Shown here: piece after piece, positions 1 to 8,691 of the stretch
Layout: each line of letters opens with the position of its first letter
Position numbering within the stretch: the first letter of the stretch is position 1
Source of the DNA: Spirosoma sordidisoli
GTDB taxonomy: Bacteria > Bacteroidota > Bacteroidia > Cytophagales > Spirosomataceae
Length of the DNA stretch: 64,000 bases
Assembly: GCF_004138325.1 (NCBI RefSeq)
Contig: NZ_SBLB01000004.1
Coordinates: 558,001 to 622,000, forward strand
Direction of reading: 5' to 3'
The notes under the pieces: generated by a model
Databases searched by the model: none
Told to the model about the DNA's origin: nothing
The model's input: the letters and a program-made list of their open reading frames with translations, nothing else
Translations under genes and position numbers: made by a program

Positions 1-720
1 ACGCATAAAGAAGGCGCTCCCTTCCAGATGCTACTGCAGGTTCCGCCTTTCAAAGGATCGTATGAAGAGGGCCTGACCATGCTGGGCAAAGGCGACAGCG
101 CCACGTTCTACGTAAGTGCCGACTCGCTCTTCACCCGCGCCATGCAGCCGCTGCCGCCGGGCGTTCAGAAAGGTACCGATATCGGTATTGCGGTGAAAGT
201 ACTGAACGTACAGACCGAAGATGAGTACAAGAAAACCCAGGCCGCCGATTTCGAGAAGCAAAAAGGCATTGATACCAAAACCATCGAGAGCTACGTGGCC
301 AAGAACGGTCTGGCCGGTAAAGCCCAGAAAACGGCGGGTGGCGTATATTACGTAGTTACCCAGCCGGGCGCGGGTCCTACCCCCTCGGCTGGCGATATCG
401 TATCGGTACAGTATACCGGCAAACTGCTGGATGGTAAAGTATTCGATAGCTCCAGCAAGAGCTTCAACCCGCAGGCCGACGGTCGGCCCGTCCAGTTCCC
501 GATTGGCGTTGGTCAGGTCATTCCGGGTTGGGAAGAAGGGGTGATGCGGATGCACAAAGGTGAGAAAGCTACCCTGATCATTCCGTCAACGCTGGCTTAC
601 GGCTCCCGCGCCAACCCCAAGATTCCGGCCAACTCGGTACTGCTGTTCGATATCGAACTGGTCGATTTCCAGAAAGGCCAGCCCAATCAGATGCCAGGCA
701 TGCCACAACCAGGCCGGTAA
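1..720 (+). CDS. FKBP-type peptidyl-prolyl cis-trans isomerase, 5' end outside window
   Basis: The frame is open from base 1, so the true start lies upstream; the first in-window ATG (28) is internal. The C-terminal ~100 residues are a complete FKBP domain: a GDIVSVQYTGKLLDGKVFDSS strand region, then IGVGQVIPGWEEGV, GEKATLIIPSTLAYG and a closing LLFDIELVDF strand. The N-terminal visible part (YEEGLTMLGKGDSATFYV, then PPGVQKGTDIGIAVKVLNV) resembles the second half of another FKBP domain, so the full protein probably has two in tandem, like the next gene. The family catalyses proline isomerisation during folding of exported proteins. It ends in a short Pro/Gln/Met-rich tail. It is followed 145 bp later by a second FKBP gene on the same strand. 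The family is certain; cellular location is not visible because the N-terminus is missing. Confidence 0.9.
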   Translation, partial: THKEGAPFQMLLQVPPFKGSYEEGLTMLGKGDSATFYVSADSLFTRAMQPLPPGVQKGTDIGIAVKVLNVQTEDEYKKTQAADFEKQKGIDTKTIESYVAKNGLAGKAQKTAGGVYYVVTQPGAGPTPSAGDIVSVQYTGKLLDGKVFDSSSKSFNPQADGRPVQFPIGVGQVIPGWEEGVMRMHKGEKATLIIPSTLAYGSRANPKIPANSVLLFDIELVDFQKGQPNQMPGMPQPGR

Positions 721-798
721 GCAGTTCAGGTCGCACTGATGGGCATACGTTCGTCTCACCCGTCCGTACGACAGCCTGATTTTTACAGGCTTCAGTGA

Positions 799-828
799 AC
801 AGAGAACGGCGTTATTTTCGTTCTCTGT
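799..828. repeat. Hairpin between the two FKBP genes
   Basis: A 10-bp perfect stem (ACAGAGAACG at 799-808, its complement at 819-828) with a 10-nt loop. No T-run follows, so it is not a classical intrinsic terminator. It may be an RNA processing or stability element between two related genes. Confidence 0.4.
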
Positions 829-865
829 ACAGAAACTCCCGGCAAAGGGCCTTGTATAAAAAGTT

Positions 866-1771
866 ATGATACTCAGTAAGAATCGCTCGTTTTGGGCCGT
901 TGGCCTGTTGGCTGTTTCGGCATTGCTTAGCGCCTGCGAACAACCAGGCGAAGCCCTGATCGAACGGAAGAAGCGCGAGAACGAAGCCGATATACTGGCT
1001 TACATCGCCCAGAACAACCTGAACGCAACCAAAACCGACGAAGGAATCTGGTATTTTCAGACAAAGGCGAACGCAACCGGCCAGGCTCCCCTGACCGGCG
1101 ACGAGGTGAAATATCATTTCGTTGCCCGTCGGCTGGATGGTGTCATTGTCGATAGTACCGATCAGGCCGGTAACAAACCCGAAACGGTTATTCTGGCCGG
1201 TACCAACACGATTGGTATCACCCTCGGTAAATACGCGGGTATTCTGAAGCTGAGACAGGGCGAAGAAGGAGCCGTACTCGTTCCGGCCTACCTGGACGGC
1301 GGCCGAAACGGGAATCTGGTGCTGCCCCAGTACTCCCCGGTTCGGTACGACCTCAAAATCGTATCGGTTCGGAATCAGAACCAGCAGATTCAGGATTACA
1401 TCCGGGCCAATAATCTTACCGTTACGACCCTGACCACCGATAGTGTTCGGGTCATCAAAACGCTGACGCAGCCTGCCGACTCAATGGCTATCGTAACCGG
1501 CAAAACGGTGACGATGAAGTACGTTGGCAAGCGGCTGAACGGCACAACGTTCGACTCGAACACCGCGGGTACGTTTAAGGTGCAGATCGGCACCAAGCAG
1601 GTTGTTCCCGGATTTGAGAGCGGACTGACAGCCCTGCGGGCCGGTGAGAAAGCAACCATCATCTTCCCGTCATCGCTTGGTTACGGAACAACGGGTACCG
1701 GAAGCGGAGCCAACCGGATTCTGCCCTATACGCCACTTCTATTCGAGCTGGAAATCGTCAAAGTCGAGTAA
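866..1771 (+). CDS. Two-domain FKBP-type isomerase lipoprotein (GldI-like)
   Basis: 301 aa with a lipoprotein signal: hydrophobic stretch then the lipobox LLSAC, with Cys at about residue 24. Two FKBP-like halves follow. The first (about 65-165) is divergent. The second (about 205-300) has the family core: TVTMKYVGKRLNG, VQIGTKQVVPGFESGL, GEKATIIFPSSLGYG and LLFELEIVKVE. Bacteroidota carry such outer-membrane or periplasmic FKBP lipoproteins (GldI and relatives) that help envelope proteins fold. It lies downstream of another FKBP gene on the same strand and is closed by a strong terminator at 1791. Assignment to gliding itself is inference. Start chosen at the ATG that gives an intact lipoprotein signal. 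Confidence 0.9.
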   Translation: MILSKNRSFWAVGLLAVSALLSACEQPGEALIERKKRENEADILAYIAQNNLNATKTDEGIWYFQTKANATGQAPLTGDEVKYHFVARRLDGVIVDSTDQAGNKPETVILAGTNTIGITLGKYAGILKLRQGEEGAVLVPAYLDGGRNGNLVLPQYSPVRYDLKIVSVRNQNQQIQDYIRANNLTVTTLTTDSVRVIKTLTQPADSMAIVTGKTVTMKYVGKRLNGTTFDSNTAGTFKVQIGTKQVVPGFESGLTALRAGEKATIIFPSSLGYGTTGTGSGANRILPYTPLLFELEIVKVE

Positions 1772-1790
1772 CCCGGCCGCAACCTCAGGA

Positions 1791-1826
1791 AGCCGTTTGT
1801 AGTTCTATCTGCAAACGGCTTTTTTT
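1791..1826 (+). terminator. Intrinsic terminator after the FKBP lipoprotein gene
   Basis: AGCCGTTTG (1791-1799) pairs with CAAACGGCT (1812-1820), extended by a few inner pairs, and is followed directly by six T. The T-run ends 5 bp before the rdgB ATG at 1831, so rdgB transcripts either start inside or very near this element or arise by read-through. Confidence 0.85.
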
Positions 1827-1830
1827 GCTT

Positions 1831-2409
1831 ATGGAACTTTGCTTTGCAACCAACAATCCGAATAAACTGAACGAAGTATCAGCCGCCCTGGGCGACGCTT
1901 TCACCCTTCGTACCCTGCAGGACATTGGCTGCACGGATGAACTACCCGAAACCAGCGGCACTATAGCCGGCAATTCGCGCCAGAAAGCGGAATACATCTG
2001 GAAGCATTTTGGGGTATCCTGCTTTGCCGATGACTCAGGACTCGAAATAGACGCCCTGGATGGTCGCCCTGGTGTTGACTCAGCTTACTATTCGGGCAGC
2101 CGCGATGCCGCTCAGAACATACAGCGGGTGCTAACCGAGCTGCAGGGGCAAACCAACCGTAAAGCCCGGTTCATTACGGTCTTCACGCTGATTCTGCACG
2201 GAGTTGAACACCAGTTCGAAGGCATTTTCGAAGGAACAATCATCGATGCACCACGGGGCACGGGTGGCTTCGGCTACGACCCGATCTTCCTGCCCGACGG
2301 AGCCGATCGAACGCTGGCCGAGTTGACCATGGCCGAGAAAACCGCCATCAGCCACCGTTCCCGGGCGCTCGCCAAAATGGTGGCTTATCTGCGGGAACAA
2401 GCGTCCTGA
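1831..2409 (+). CDS. rdgB: Non-canonical purine NTP pyrophosphatase (RdgB/HAM1/ITPase)
   Basis: 192 aa, the usual family length. It hydrolyses dITP, ITP and XTP to monophosphates plus pyrophosphate, keeping deaminated purines out of DNA and RNA. Diagnostic motifs are present: N-terminal FATNNPNKLNEV (substrate loop), FADDSGLEIDAL with the catalytic acidic pair followed by GRPGVDSAYYSG, then GTGGFGYDPIFLP, and C-terminal KTAISHRSRAL. The ATG at 1831 is preferred to a TTG two codons upstream because MELCFATNN matches the family start. It is a single gene framed by terminators on both sides, which fits a housekeeping gene. Confidence 0.96.
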   Translation: MELCFATNNPNKLNEVSAALGDAFTLRTLQDIGCTDELPETSGTIAGNSRQKAEYIWKHFGVSCFADDSGLEIDALDGRPGVDSAYYSGSRDAAQNIQRVLTELQGQTNRKARFITVFTLILHGVEHQFEGIFEGTIIDAPRGTGGFGYDPIFLPDGADRTLAELTMAEKTAISHRSRALAKMVAYLREQAS

Positions 2410-2451
2410 ACCAATCCTATTGATTGCCGGTACCGTGTCGGCTGGACATAA

Positions 2452-2483
2452 AAAAACCTGCTTCTGATCAGAAGCAGGTTTTT
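2452..2483. terminator. Bidirectional terminator between convergent rdgB and the parvulin gene
   Basis: Perfect 32-nt palindrome: AAAAACCTGCTTCTGA followed by its exact complement, with A-run and T-run on the two sides. It sits between genes that converge (ends at 2409 and 2500), so it can stop both transcripts. Confidence 0.9.
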
Positions 2484-2499
2484 CTTTGGAGCGGTATCT

Positions 2500-4614
2500 T
2501 TAATAAAACTTGGCCCGGCGATCTTCAACTTTAGCAGCTTCTTTGATAGCCTCGTTGATATAGAAACCTGTGCGGGAAGCTACGTTCTGTTGCAGCTGGG
2601 TTTTGTACAGATTGTAATCGGCAACCGCTGGCGCTGGCGTCAGGCGGGTTGTCTCAACCATCAGTACACCGGCGTCTCCGGCAAACGCTTTCGAACGCTT
2701 GCCAGCCTTCTGACCAAATGCACGACCCAGGGCTACCGGATCGACACCAGCGCTACGCAGGAAGCCCGTTGCCAGGTTTACATCCTGAACTTCTTCAACC
2801 AGCGCACCGGCACCGTATTTCTGCGCGATCGACTCGAGGGTGCCGCTGGCACTGCCGAGTTTGCCCATGATCTGCTCCGCTTTCAGTTCGTTGCGAACTT
2901 TGGCGGTCAGTTCGGTACGGTAGTCGTCAATTTTAACCTCGTCTTTGTCGGTCTTGTTGGTCAGCACCGCAATAACGTACTGGTCGCCAACTTCAAACGG
3001 CTCCGATACCTCGTTAACGTCCGTTTTGTCGTCAAATGCCCAGCGTACCACCGCGCGGGCATCGGTTAGCGCGTTGATGTTCGATGCGCCTTCGGGGATA
3101 CGATCGGCGGTGGCCACAACCAGCGATTTGTCTTCTTTAACCTTAGCGTCGAACTCCTCCTTCGTCTGCACTTGCGAGGCAAACTGATCGGCTTTGCGAA
3201 GTGCTTCGTCGCGGGTGGTCTGGCTGGGCGCAATGGTTTTGCCGATACCGACAACCCGGTATAGCTGGTTCGTTTTGGCTTCGGTTACTTTGATGATGTG
3301 GTAACCGAAATCGGTTTCGATAACGCGCGGAATCAGCCCTTCGCCGGCAGCACCGAACACGGCCGACTCAAACGGTTTCACCATCTGGCCATCGTTTTTA
3401 AAGTAACCCAGGTCACCACCATTCTGCGCCGATCCGTCGGCGCTATTGGTTTGGGCCAGGGCTTCAAAGTTGGCACCACCCTGAATCTGGGCCAGGAGTG
3501 CTTCGGCCCGGCGACGGGCATCGGCCTTGGCCGAATCGGTCTGAGCCGTTGGGCGAACCAGAATATGGCTGGCACGGGCGGTAAAGCTCGTATCGCGTTT
3601 GGTACCGCCGTACTTATAGATGAAATAGGTATTGCCTTCACGGAACGGGCCGTAGATACCACCTGGCGAGAAGGTAGGAATGGACGCGCGGAGCTGCTCG
3701 GGCATTTCGCCAGCAGTCAGGTACAGCGGCACGCGAACGTCAGAGTTCTGCTGGGCAAAAGTCGAGTCGTTCGGTGCGGCACCCAGGCCACGGGCCAGGG
3801 TCTTGATTTCGTTGTACAGGGCGGTGCTGTCTTCTTTCGATGGCGCCACCGAGAACGTCACGTATTGGAGCGAGCGGCTGTTGGCACCCGGATACTCGTC
3901 TTTGTGCTTGTTGAGGTAGTCCTGCAGCTGCGAGTCGGTAACCTTCACCGTTGTGTCGTTGATCGTGTAGTAGGGCACGAACAACAGCTTCACATCGGCT
4001 TTAGTGTTCTGGGCCTGGTATTCCTTCTGGGCTTCGGCCGTGGTGGCAAAGATCGACAGACGCATCAGGCCTTCGTACTTACTGCGAAGCCGGTCGGCGC
4101 TCAGGTTTTTCTCGAAACTGGCCCAGGCAGCCTGCTGCTGCGGAGGGAGGTTCTTCAGGCCTTTGAGGTAGCTAACGATCTGGCTCTTGTCGAACACCCC
4201 CGTTTGGGGGTTCGTAAAGGCCTGCCGAACAGCCGGGCTGATGTTATTCCCCTGAACCATGTCGATGAGTTCTTCGGGCGATACTTTCAGACCGAGCTTG
4301 TCGAATTCTTCCTGGTAAGCAATCTCGAACAGCAGCTGGTTCCAGGCCTGCTCGCGGAGCTGAGCCATGTCCTGATCGGCGGGTGCGCGACCGGTCTGCT
4401 GTTCAAACTGCGCCCGGAGTTCATCTACCTTGGCGTTGAATTCCTGATAGTCAATGGATTTGCCGGCAATTTCGCCAACTTCCTGCTGGTTTCCACCGAA
4501 TAGCAAGCTTCGGCCGCCGAGCAGATCTCCCCCCACGATGAACAGAATCAAGCTGACGGCGATAACACCGACGGCCAGCCCTGACCGTTCTCTGATCTTG
4601 TTAATAACAGACAT
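2500..4614 (-). CDS. Membrane-anchored parvulin-type peptidylprolyl isomerase (PpiD/SurA-like)
   Basis: 704 aa. An N-terminal signal anchor (VGVIAVSLILFIVGGDLL at about 14-31) holds a large periplasmic part. A SurA-N-like helical chaperone region (about 50-230) precedes a rotamase PPIC domain around 345-450, recognised by ARASHILVRP, GGANFEALAQTNS, GGDLGYF and DFGYHIIKV. A second, divergent chaperone-like part follows. This is the PpiD architecture: a periplasmic folding helper for outer-membrane and secreted proteins. Bacteroidota usually encode one such ~700-aa protein. It is monocistronic, ending in the bidirectional terminator shared with rdgB. Family certain; PpiD orthology likely. Confidence 0.93.
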   Translation of the reverse strand: MSVINKIRERSGLAVGVIAVSLILFIVGGDLLGGRSLLFGGNQQEVGEIAGKSIDYQEFNAKVDELRAQFEQQTGRAPADQDMAQLREQAWNQLLFEIAYQEEFDKLGLKVSPEELIDMVQGNNISPAVRQAFTNPQTGVFDKSQIVSYLKGLKNLPPQQQAAWASFEKNLSADRLRSKYEGLMRLSIFATTAEAQKEYQAQNTKADVKLLFVPYYTINDTTVKVTDSQLQDYLNKHKDEYPGANSRSLQYVTFSVAPSKEDSTALYNEIKTLARGLGAAPNDSTFAQQNSDVRVPLYLTAGEMPEQLRASIPTFSPGGIYGPFREGNTYFIYKYGGTKRDTSFTARASHILVRPTAQTDSAKADARRRAEALLAQIQGGANFEALAQTNSADGSAQNGGDLGYFKNDGQMVKPFESAVFGAAGEGLIPRVIETDFGYHIIKVTEAKTNQLYRVVGIGKTIAPSQTTRDEALRKADQFASQVQTKEEFDAKVKEDKSLVVATADRIPEGASNINALTDARAVVRWAFDDKTDVNEVSEPFEVGDQYVIAVLTNKTDKDEVKIDDYRTELTAKVRNELKAEQIMGKLGSASGTLESIAQKYGAGALVEEVQDVNLATGFLRSAGVDPVALGRAFGQKAGKRSKAFAGDAGVLMVETTRLTPAPAVADYNLYKTQLQQNVASRTGFYINEAIKEAAKVEDRRAKFY

Positions 4615-4839
4615 TTCGCGTTATACGTACAATTTAGCCCGCAAAATAACAATTTTCCTCATTGGGATACAAGGGTTTTGGGCACGAGATAGACACCGGT
4701 CACGTATTTTTTTACGAGGCTGTCAGTAAACGGAGCTGACTATACTTACTCCAGTCGATCGGTTCTCAAGGCGCTCATCTACTGTTCATTCGACAACGGC
4801 CGGTTCAGCAGGGCAGGCAGACGGCCAAGACCCGATCGT

Positions 4840-5571
4840 TTACCGGTCCCAGCGCAACACGGTGAAGCGCGCAAACAGCTCTTCGGAGTACCACTGCCGC
4901 TGGCGGGTAAGCCGCACCACCTCCCGGTGCCCACTCTGCCGGTACGCATACTGATCAACGGCGGCTGCATCGCGCCAGACACTGATGGTACACTGTTGCA
5001 CCAGCGGCACCTCCCCTACCCCGATCCCGAACAGCAGGCTATCGGCCTGGTCGGTAAGCCGCTGGCGGGCCTGAGGTACGTGCCGCCAGAAGTCAGGCAA
5101 AGCCCGGGCGCGGATCGTAGCCCGCGTCAGCACCGCCACGGGGGCCGAGGGGTCGGGGGCGGCTGGCCGTTCGGGTTTTTTCGGGCGTTCGTCGGCCGTG
5201 GCCCGCTCCGGGTTTTCGGCTCCCTGCCCGGTGTTCAGGATAAAGGGATTGGATCCGTCCCAAAGTCCGTGCGATTTGAGGGGCGACAGGTGGAGGGTGC
5301 TGATTTTTTCGGTACCCTGGGCGAGCTGCCGATAGCCATCCGTCTGGGCGAACGCGCTGGCCCGGTGGCTATCTTCCCAAACGCCCAGATGAACGTAGGT
5401 GGAGAAGTCGGGGATAAGACCAAAGTTGATGCCGCTGCCCATCAACTTGCTGAACCGCAGGCCATCGGCAGAAACCGGCTGCATGAGTACCCGGCCCATA
5501 TTGGCAAACGCCCGGAAACGGGCCCGGGGCTGGTAACGGAAAATAGTAACGGTTACGACGGGTGCTGACAT
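4840..5571 (-). CDS. Spheroidene monooxygenase-like protein (CrtA family)
   Basis: 243 aa. The layout matches CrtA: N-terminal TVTIFRYQPRARFRAFANMG, then LRFSKLMGSGINFGL, a central HLGVWED segment, LSPLKSHGLWDGSNPF, then AVLTRATIRARALPDFWRHV, and C-terminal LLFGIGVGEVPLVQQCTIS with YSEELFARFTVLRW. CrtA-type enzymes introduce a keto or hydroxy group at C-2 of acyclic or monocyclic carotenoids; Bacteroidota homologues are thought to modify flexixanthin- or saproxanthin-type pigments. No other carotenoid gene is in the window, so this is an isolated tailoring gene. A Pro/Ala-rich insert of about 25 residues (near 130-150) separates two ferredoxin-like halves. It is divergent from the next gene with only 42 bp between starts. 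Confidence 0.8.
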   Translation of the reverse strand: MSAPVVTVTIFRYQPRARFRAFANMGRVLMQPVSADGLRFSKLMGSGINFGLIPDFSTYVHLGVWEDSHRASAFAQTDGYRQLAQGTEKISTLHLSPLKSHGLWDGSNPFILNTGQGAENPERATADERPKKPERPAAPDPSAPVAVLTRATIRARALPDFWRHVPQARQRLTDQADSLLFGIGVGEVPLVQQCTISVWRDAAAVDQYAYRQSGHREVVRLTRQRQWYSEELFARFTVLRWDR

Positions 5572-5613
5572 GATGAGTATAAACGGTCGTTGCAGGCGCT
5601 TGTTTCGGGTATC

Positions 5614-7947
5614 ATGAAACGCATCGTTTTTATTTATCTCTTTCTCGAACTGGCAGCCTCAGCGGCATGGGCTCAACCCACTCAACCGCTTGTATGGCAC
5701 TTTCCCATTACCCGTCCCCATACGGGTATTCTACTGGGCAACGGCACCCAGGGCCTTATGGTTTGGGGAACAACCCGTCAGCTGAACATTACGGTTGGGC
5801 GGGCCGGTTTCTGGGATCATCGGGGCGGGAACGAGTTCACCGCCAAAACTACCTATCAGGACGTTAAGCGGCTCCTGCAGGCTGGCAATTATGCTGGTAT
5901 CAAAGAAGCGTTCGCTATCCCCAAAACCGGCGATCAGGGGTTCGGTCGGCCCCAGCAGCTGGGCGGAGGACGGCTGGAGATTACCATGCCCGAAGGCTGG
6001 CAGCTCCGTCAGGGTGAGCTCGACATGAGCCGGGGCGAAATAACGATTACCCTGAACGATACCAGCGGCCGGTCTGAGTTAATCCGCATCGGCCAGTCGG
6101 CTCACAGCGAACTAGCCTGGCTCACATACCCGGCCCTGTTTCTGCAAAAAGGGGGCTGGCCTGGTCAGACTTATTTTAACAGCCAGTATAGCAAGCTGGT
6201 TCCGGCGGGAGAGGCCGTACCCGACCGGCTGAGCGCTGCTGGTATCAAGAAACCCTTCGTAAGCGAAATGGTAGATAATTTCGGACTGCTGATGAGTCAG
6301 GAGCTGCCTGCCGACTCGACCCTGATGATCTTCTGGAGCGACGTAGGTAACCAGACGCTGGCCCTGACTACCTCGCTTCAGCCACCAGCGGCTCCACGAC
6401 TTAAGCGGTTATCGGTAACGCCCGCCGATAGCCAGCAGACGGCTCGGTTCTGGCGGGACTACTGGGCGTCGGTTCCGAAGATTACCCTGCCCGACCCGGC
6501 CTTGCAGGAGATGGTCGACTACGGGTTATACAAACAGGCTTGCGTATCGCCCCCGCAGGGCGTAGCTGCCACCCTGCAGGGACCATTCATGGAGGATTAC
6601 CAGATCGTTCCCTGGAGCAACGATTACCATTTTAACATCAACGTACAGATGATGTACTGGCCCGCCCTGGCCACCAATCGGCTCAGCCATTTCAGTCCGC
6701 TCTGGCGCATGATGCGCGGCTGGATGCCTACCCTCCGGCGCAACGGCGAATCCTTTTTTGGTCGTAAGGGCGCGCTCATGCTCCCGCATGCCGTTGATGA
6801 CCGCTGCCACGTTGTTGGCACGTTCTGGACCGGCACGATCGATCATGCCTGTACAGCCTGGATGGCGCAGATGGCCTGGCAGCACTACCGCTACGGCCTC
6901 GATCAGCCCGATGCCCACCAGGTGCTCCAAGACATGGCCTGGCCGCTGCTGGTTGGCGCGTTTGAAGGCTATTATGCCATGCTTGACGAAGTGCCCGACT
7001 CTGAGAGGGGCGGCAAGCGCTTCTCGCTTCCCATTTCTGTATCGCCCGAATACGGGGGCGACGGCCCCAATGCCTGGGGACGCGATGCCAGTTTTCAGCT
7101 TGCCGCGCTCCACCGCATCTGCCGGATTTTGCCCGAAGCGGCCAGGCTCATGGGCCAGCCCATCGATCCCCGCTGGGCCGACGTTGCCAGGCGGTTGCCG
7201 CTCTATACGACGGTAAAAGGGGTTTTCATGCCCGAGCAGAACCGCCAGAACGAGCGCATCGGCTTATGGGCGGGGAAAGATCTGGACGGTAGCCATCGGC
7301 ACCATTCCCATCTGGCCGGCATCTATCCCTTCGCCACCCTGGACTATACCGATCCGGCCCAGCGCAAAATCATTGACAACAGCCTGACGGCCTGGCGGTT
7401 TCGGGGTGCGGGCGCCTGGACGGGCTGGTGCGTCCCCTGGGCTAGTATTCTCCTGGCCCGAACCGGCGAATCGGAAGCCGCCGTACACTGGCTGCACTAC
7501 TGGAAAGATAACTTTACGAACGAAGGACGGGGTACCCTTCATAATGCCAACAACAACGGAAACAGCCTCATGGGCGCCCCTGACTGGACTAAGGAACCCC
7601 GGAACCGGGAAATCATGCAGCTCGACGGTGGCTTCGGCGCGCTTAACGCCGTGCTCGAGTTGCTGGTACAAAGCCGGGACGATGGTATCTATGTTTTGCC
7701 CGGCCTGCCGCGTACCTGGCGCGACCTGTCCTTTGACCGCATCCGCACCGAAGGCGCCTTTCAGGTAGGCGCAACGGTACAGAACGGGCAACTCCGCGAG
7801 ATTCGTGTCAAAAGTCTGGCGGGTGGCCCCCTCAGACTCGTTCATCAGCTGGGCGACCGCTATCTGGTAAACGGACAGCCAGCTACCGGTTCTTTATTTG
7901 AGAAAAATTGTCAGAAAGGTGAGGAAATGGTTTTCAGGCCGTTGTAG
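5614..7947 (+). CDS. Secreted glycoside hydrolase, GH95-like (alpha-L-fucosidase/galactosidase type)
   Basis: 777 aa with a signal peptide (MKRIVFIYLFLELAASAAWA, cut before QP). The N-terminal beta-domain carries GILLGNGTQGLMVWG, like the LGNG-GAM-G motif of GH95. The central (alpha/alpha)6 barrel has SPEYGGDGPNAWGRDASF, then SHRHHSHLAGIYPF, GAWTGWCVPWASILLAR and MQLDGGFGALNAVLELL. The C-terminal beta-domain has VLPGLPRTW and IRVKSLAGGPLRL. These mirror GH95 landmarks, though the usual NLFD segment differs, so the substrate may not be fucose. The first ATG is used; an upstream TTG would put extra residues before the signal. It stands alone, not next to a SusC/D pair. Confidence 0.75.
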   Translation: MKRIVFIYLFLELAASAAWAQPTQPLVWHFPITRPHTGILLGNGTQGLMVWGTTRQLNITVGRAGFWDHRGGNEFTAKTTYQDVKRLLQAGNYAGIKEAFAIPKTGDQGFGRPQQLGGGRLEITMPEGWQLRQGELDMSRGEITITLNDTSGRSELIRIGQSAHSELAWLTYPALFLQKGGWPGQTYFNSQYSKLVPAGEAVPDRLSAAGIKKPFVSEMVDNFGLLMSQELPADSTLMIFWSDVGNQTLALTTSLQPPAAPRLKRLSVTPADSQQTARFWRDYWASVPKITLPDPALQEMVDYGLYKQACVSPPQGVAATLQGPFMEDYQIVPWSNDYHFNINVQMMYWPALATNRLSHFSPLWRMMRGWMPTLRRNGESFFGRKGALMLPHAVDDRCHVVGTFWTGTIDHACTAWMAQMAWQHYRYGLDQPDAHQVLQDMAWPLLVGAFEGYYAMLDEVPDSERGGKRFSLPISVSPEYGGDGPNAWGRDASFQLAALHRICRILPEAARLMGQPIDPRWADVARRLPLYTTVKGVFMPEQNRQNERIGLWAGKDLDGSHRHHSHLAGIYPFATLDYTDPAQRKIIDNSLTAWRFRGAGAWTGWCVPWASILLARTGESEAAVHWLHYWKDNFTNEGRGTLHNANNNGNSLMGAPDWTKEPRNREIMQLDGGFGALNAVLELLVQSRDDGIYVLPGLPRTWRDLSFDRIRTEGAFQVGATVQNGQLREIRVKSLAGGPLRLVHQLGDRYLVNGQPATGSLFEKNCQKGEEMVFRPL

Positions 7948-8001
7948 ACCTTTTTACCAGTGTAGAGTAATCGCCACGAAATTATACCATCAGCTAAACA
8001 C

Positions 8002-8048
8002 CGGGGGCTCCCCGAAACGAAGATACTTCTCGTTTCGGGGAGCCCCCG
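8002..8048. terminator. Very stable hairpin between convergent genes
   Basis: A 19-bp perfect GC-rich stem (8002-8020 with 8030-8048) around a 9-nt loop, between the ends of the glycosidase gene (7947) and the lipoprotein gene (8071). No long T-run follows on either side, so it may act as a transcript-end stabiliser or factor-assisted terminator for both. Confidence 0.6.
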
Positions 8049-8070
8049 TTAACTATATACCAGCTTCGGA

Positions 8071-8598
8071 CTAGTTGTCGTCTTTTCCGTCCGGATCAAC
8101 TTTATCTTCGGCTTTGTCAAAGGCATTTCCGATGTTTTTACCAGCCTTTTTGAAACCTGTTTTAATATCTTTCCAGGCGGCAGCCGTTGCGTTCTGGGCT
8201 TTGTCGATGTCGTTACCCAGCTCTTTGCGCTCGGCCTCCAGCTCAGCCAGTTCTTCTTTGCTTTCGGCTTTGGCTTTAGCACCCTGGCTTTTGATATCGG
8301 CCTGTAATTTATCGATCCGGGCATCCAGCTTGTCTTTCTGAACGTTCATTTCGGCAACAGCTTCCCGGCGCTCGCGCTCAAAATCATCGCCTGCTTCGCG
8401 CATATCTTCACGCGTTTCGGCCGTAGCTTCTTTGGTGTCAGCCTCAATGGCATCGCCGGTACGTTCTACAGCGTCTTCGGTGCGCGACTCATTTTTGTTG
8501 TCAGAACCGCAAGCCTGCAATAGGGCCAGCGAGGCAACCAGCATCATGGTTCCGGCAACGTTGCGAATCTGGCTCAGGATCAATACTGTCTTTTTCAT
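8071..8598 (-). CDS. Lys/Glu/Ala-rich coiled-coil lipoprotein, unknown function
   Basis: 175 aa. The ATG at 8598 is chosen because it opens a lipoprotein signal ending in LLQAC (an upstream ATG adds 31 unlikely residues). After the Cys comes a charged helical region: Asp/Glu/Thr-rich to about 80, then heptad-like KDKLDARIDKLQADIK and ELAELEAERKELGNDIDKA, then AAWKDIKTGFKKAGKNIGNA, ending acidic in DPDGKDDN. It resembles LEA-like or YtxH-like stress and envelope proteins in composition but no enzymatic motif is present. Probably periplasmic and membrane-tethered. The redoxin gene lies 93 bp upstream on the same strand, so co-transcription is possible. Confidence 0.75.
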   Translation of the reverse strand: MKKTVLILSQIRNVAGTMMLVASLALLQACGSDNKNESRTEDAVERTGDAIEADTKEATAETREDMREAGDDFERERREAVAEMNVQKDKLDARIDKLQADIKSQGAKAKAESKEELAELEAERKELGNDIDKAQNATAAAWKDIKTGFKKAGKNIGNAFDKAEDKVDPDGKDDN

Positions 8599-8691
8599 AA
8601 CTGATGTGTAGTTTGATTTACACCAATCAGGTTGGCAAAGGCCGTGCCAGAAAGGGGAGCCGGTCAGAGCCGGCCCTAATCGGTACCGCAC

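Noticed and set aside
3298..4503. 401-codon plus-strand frame opposite the parvulin-type isomerase gene
   Set aside because: Same reasoning: no recognisable domain, while the minus strand encodes a full PPIC protein.
8002..8048. tRNA or small structured RNA gene
   Set aside because: A single 19-bp hairpin with no cloverleaf; it fits a transcript-end structure between convergent genes.
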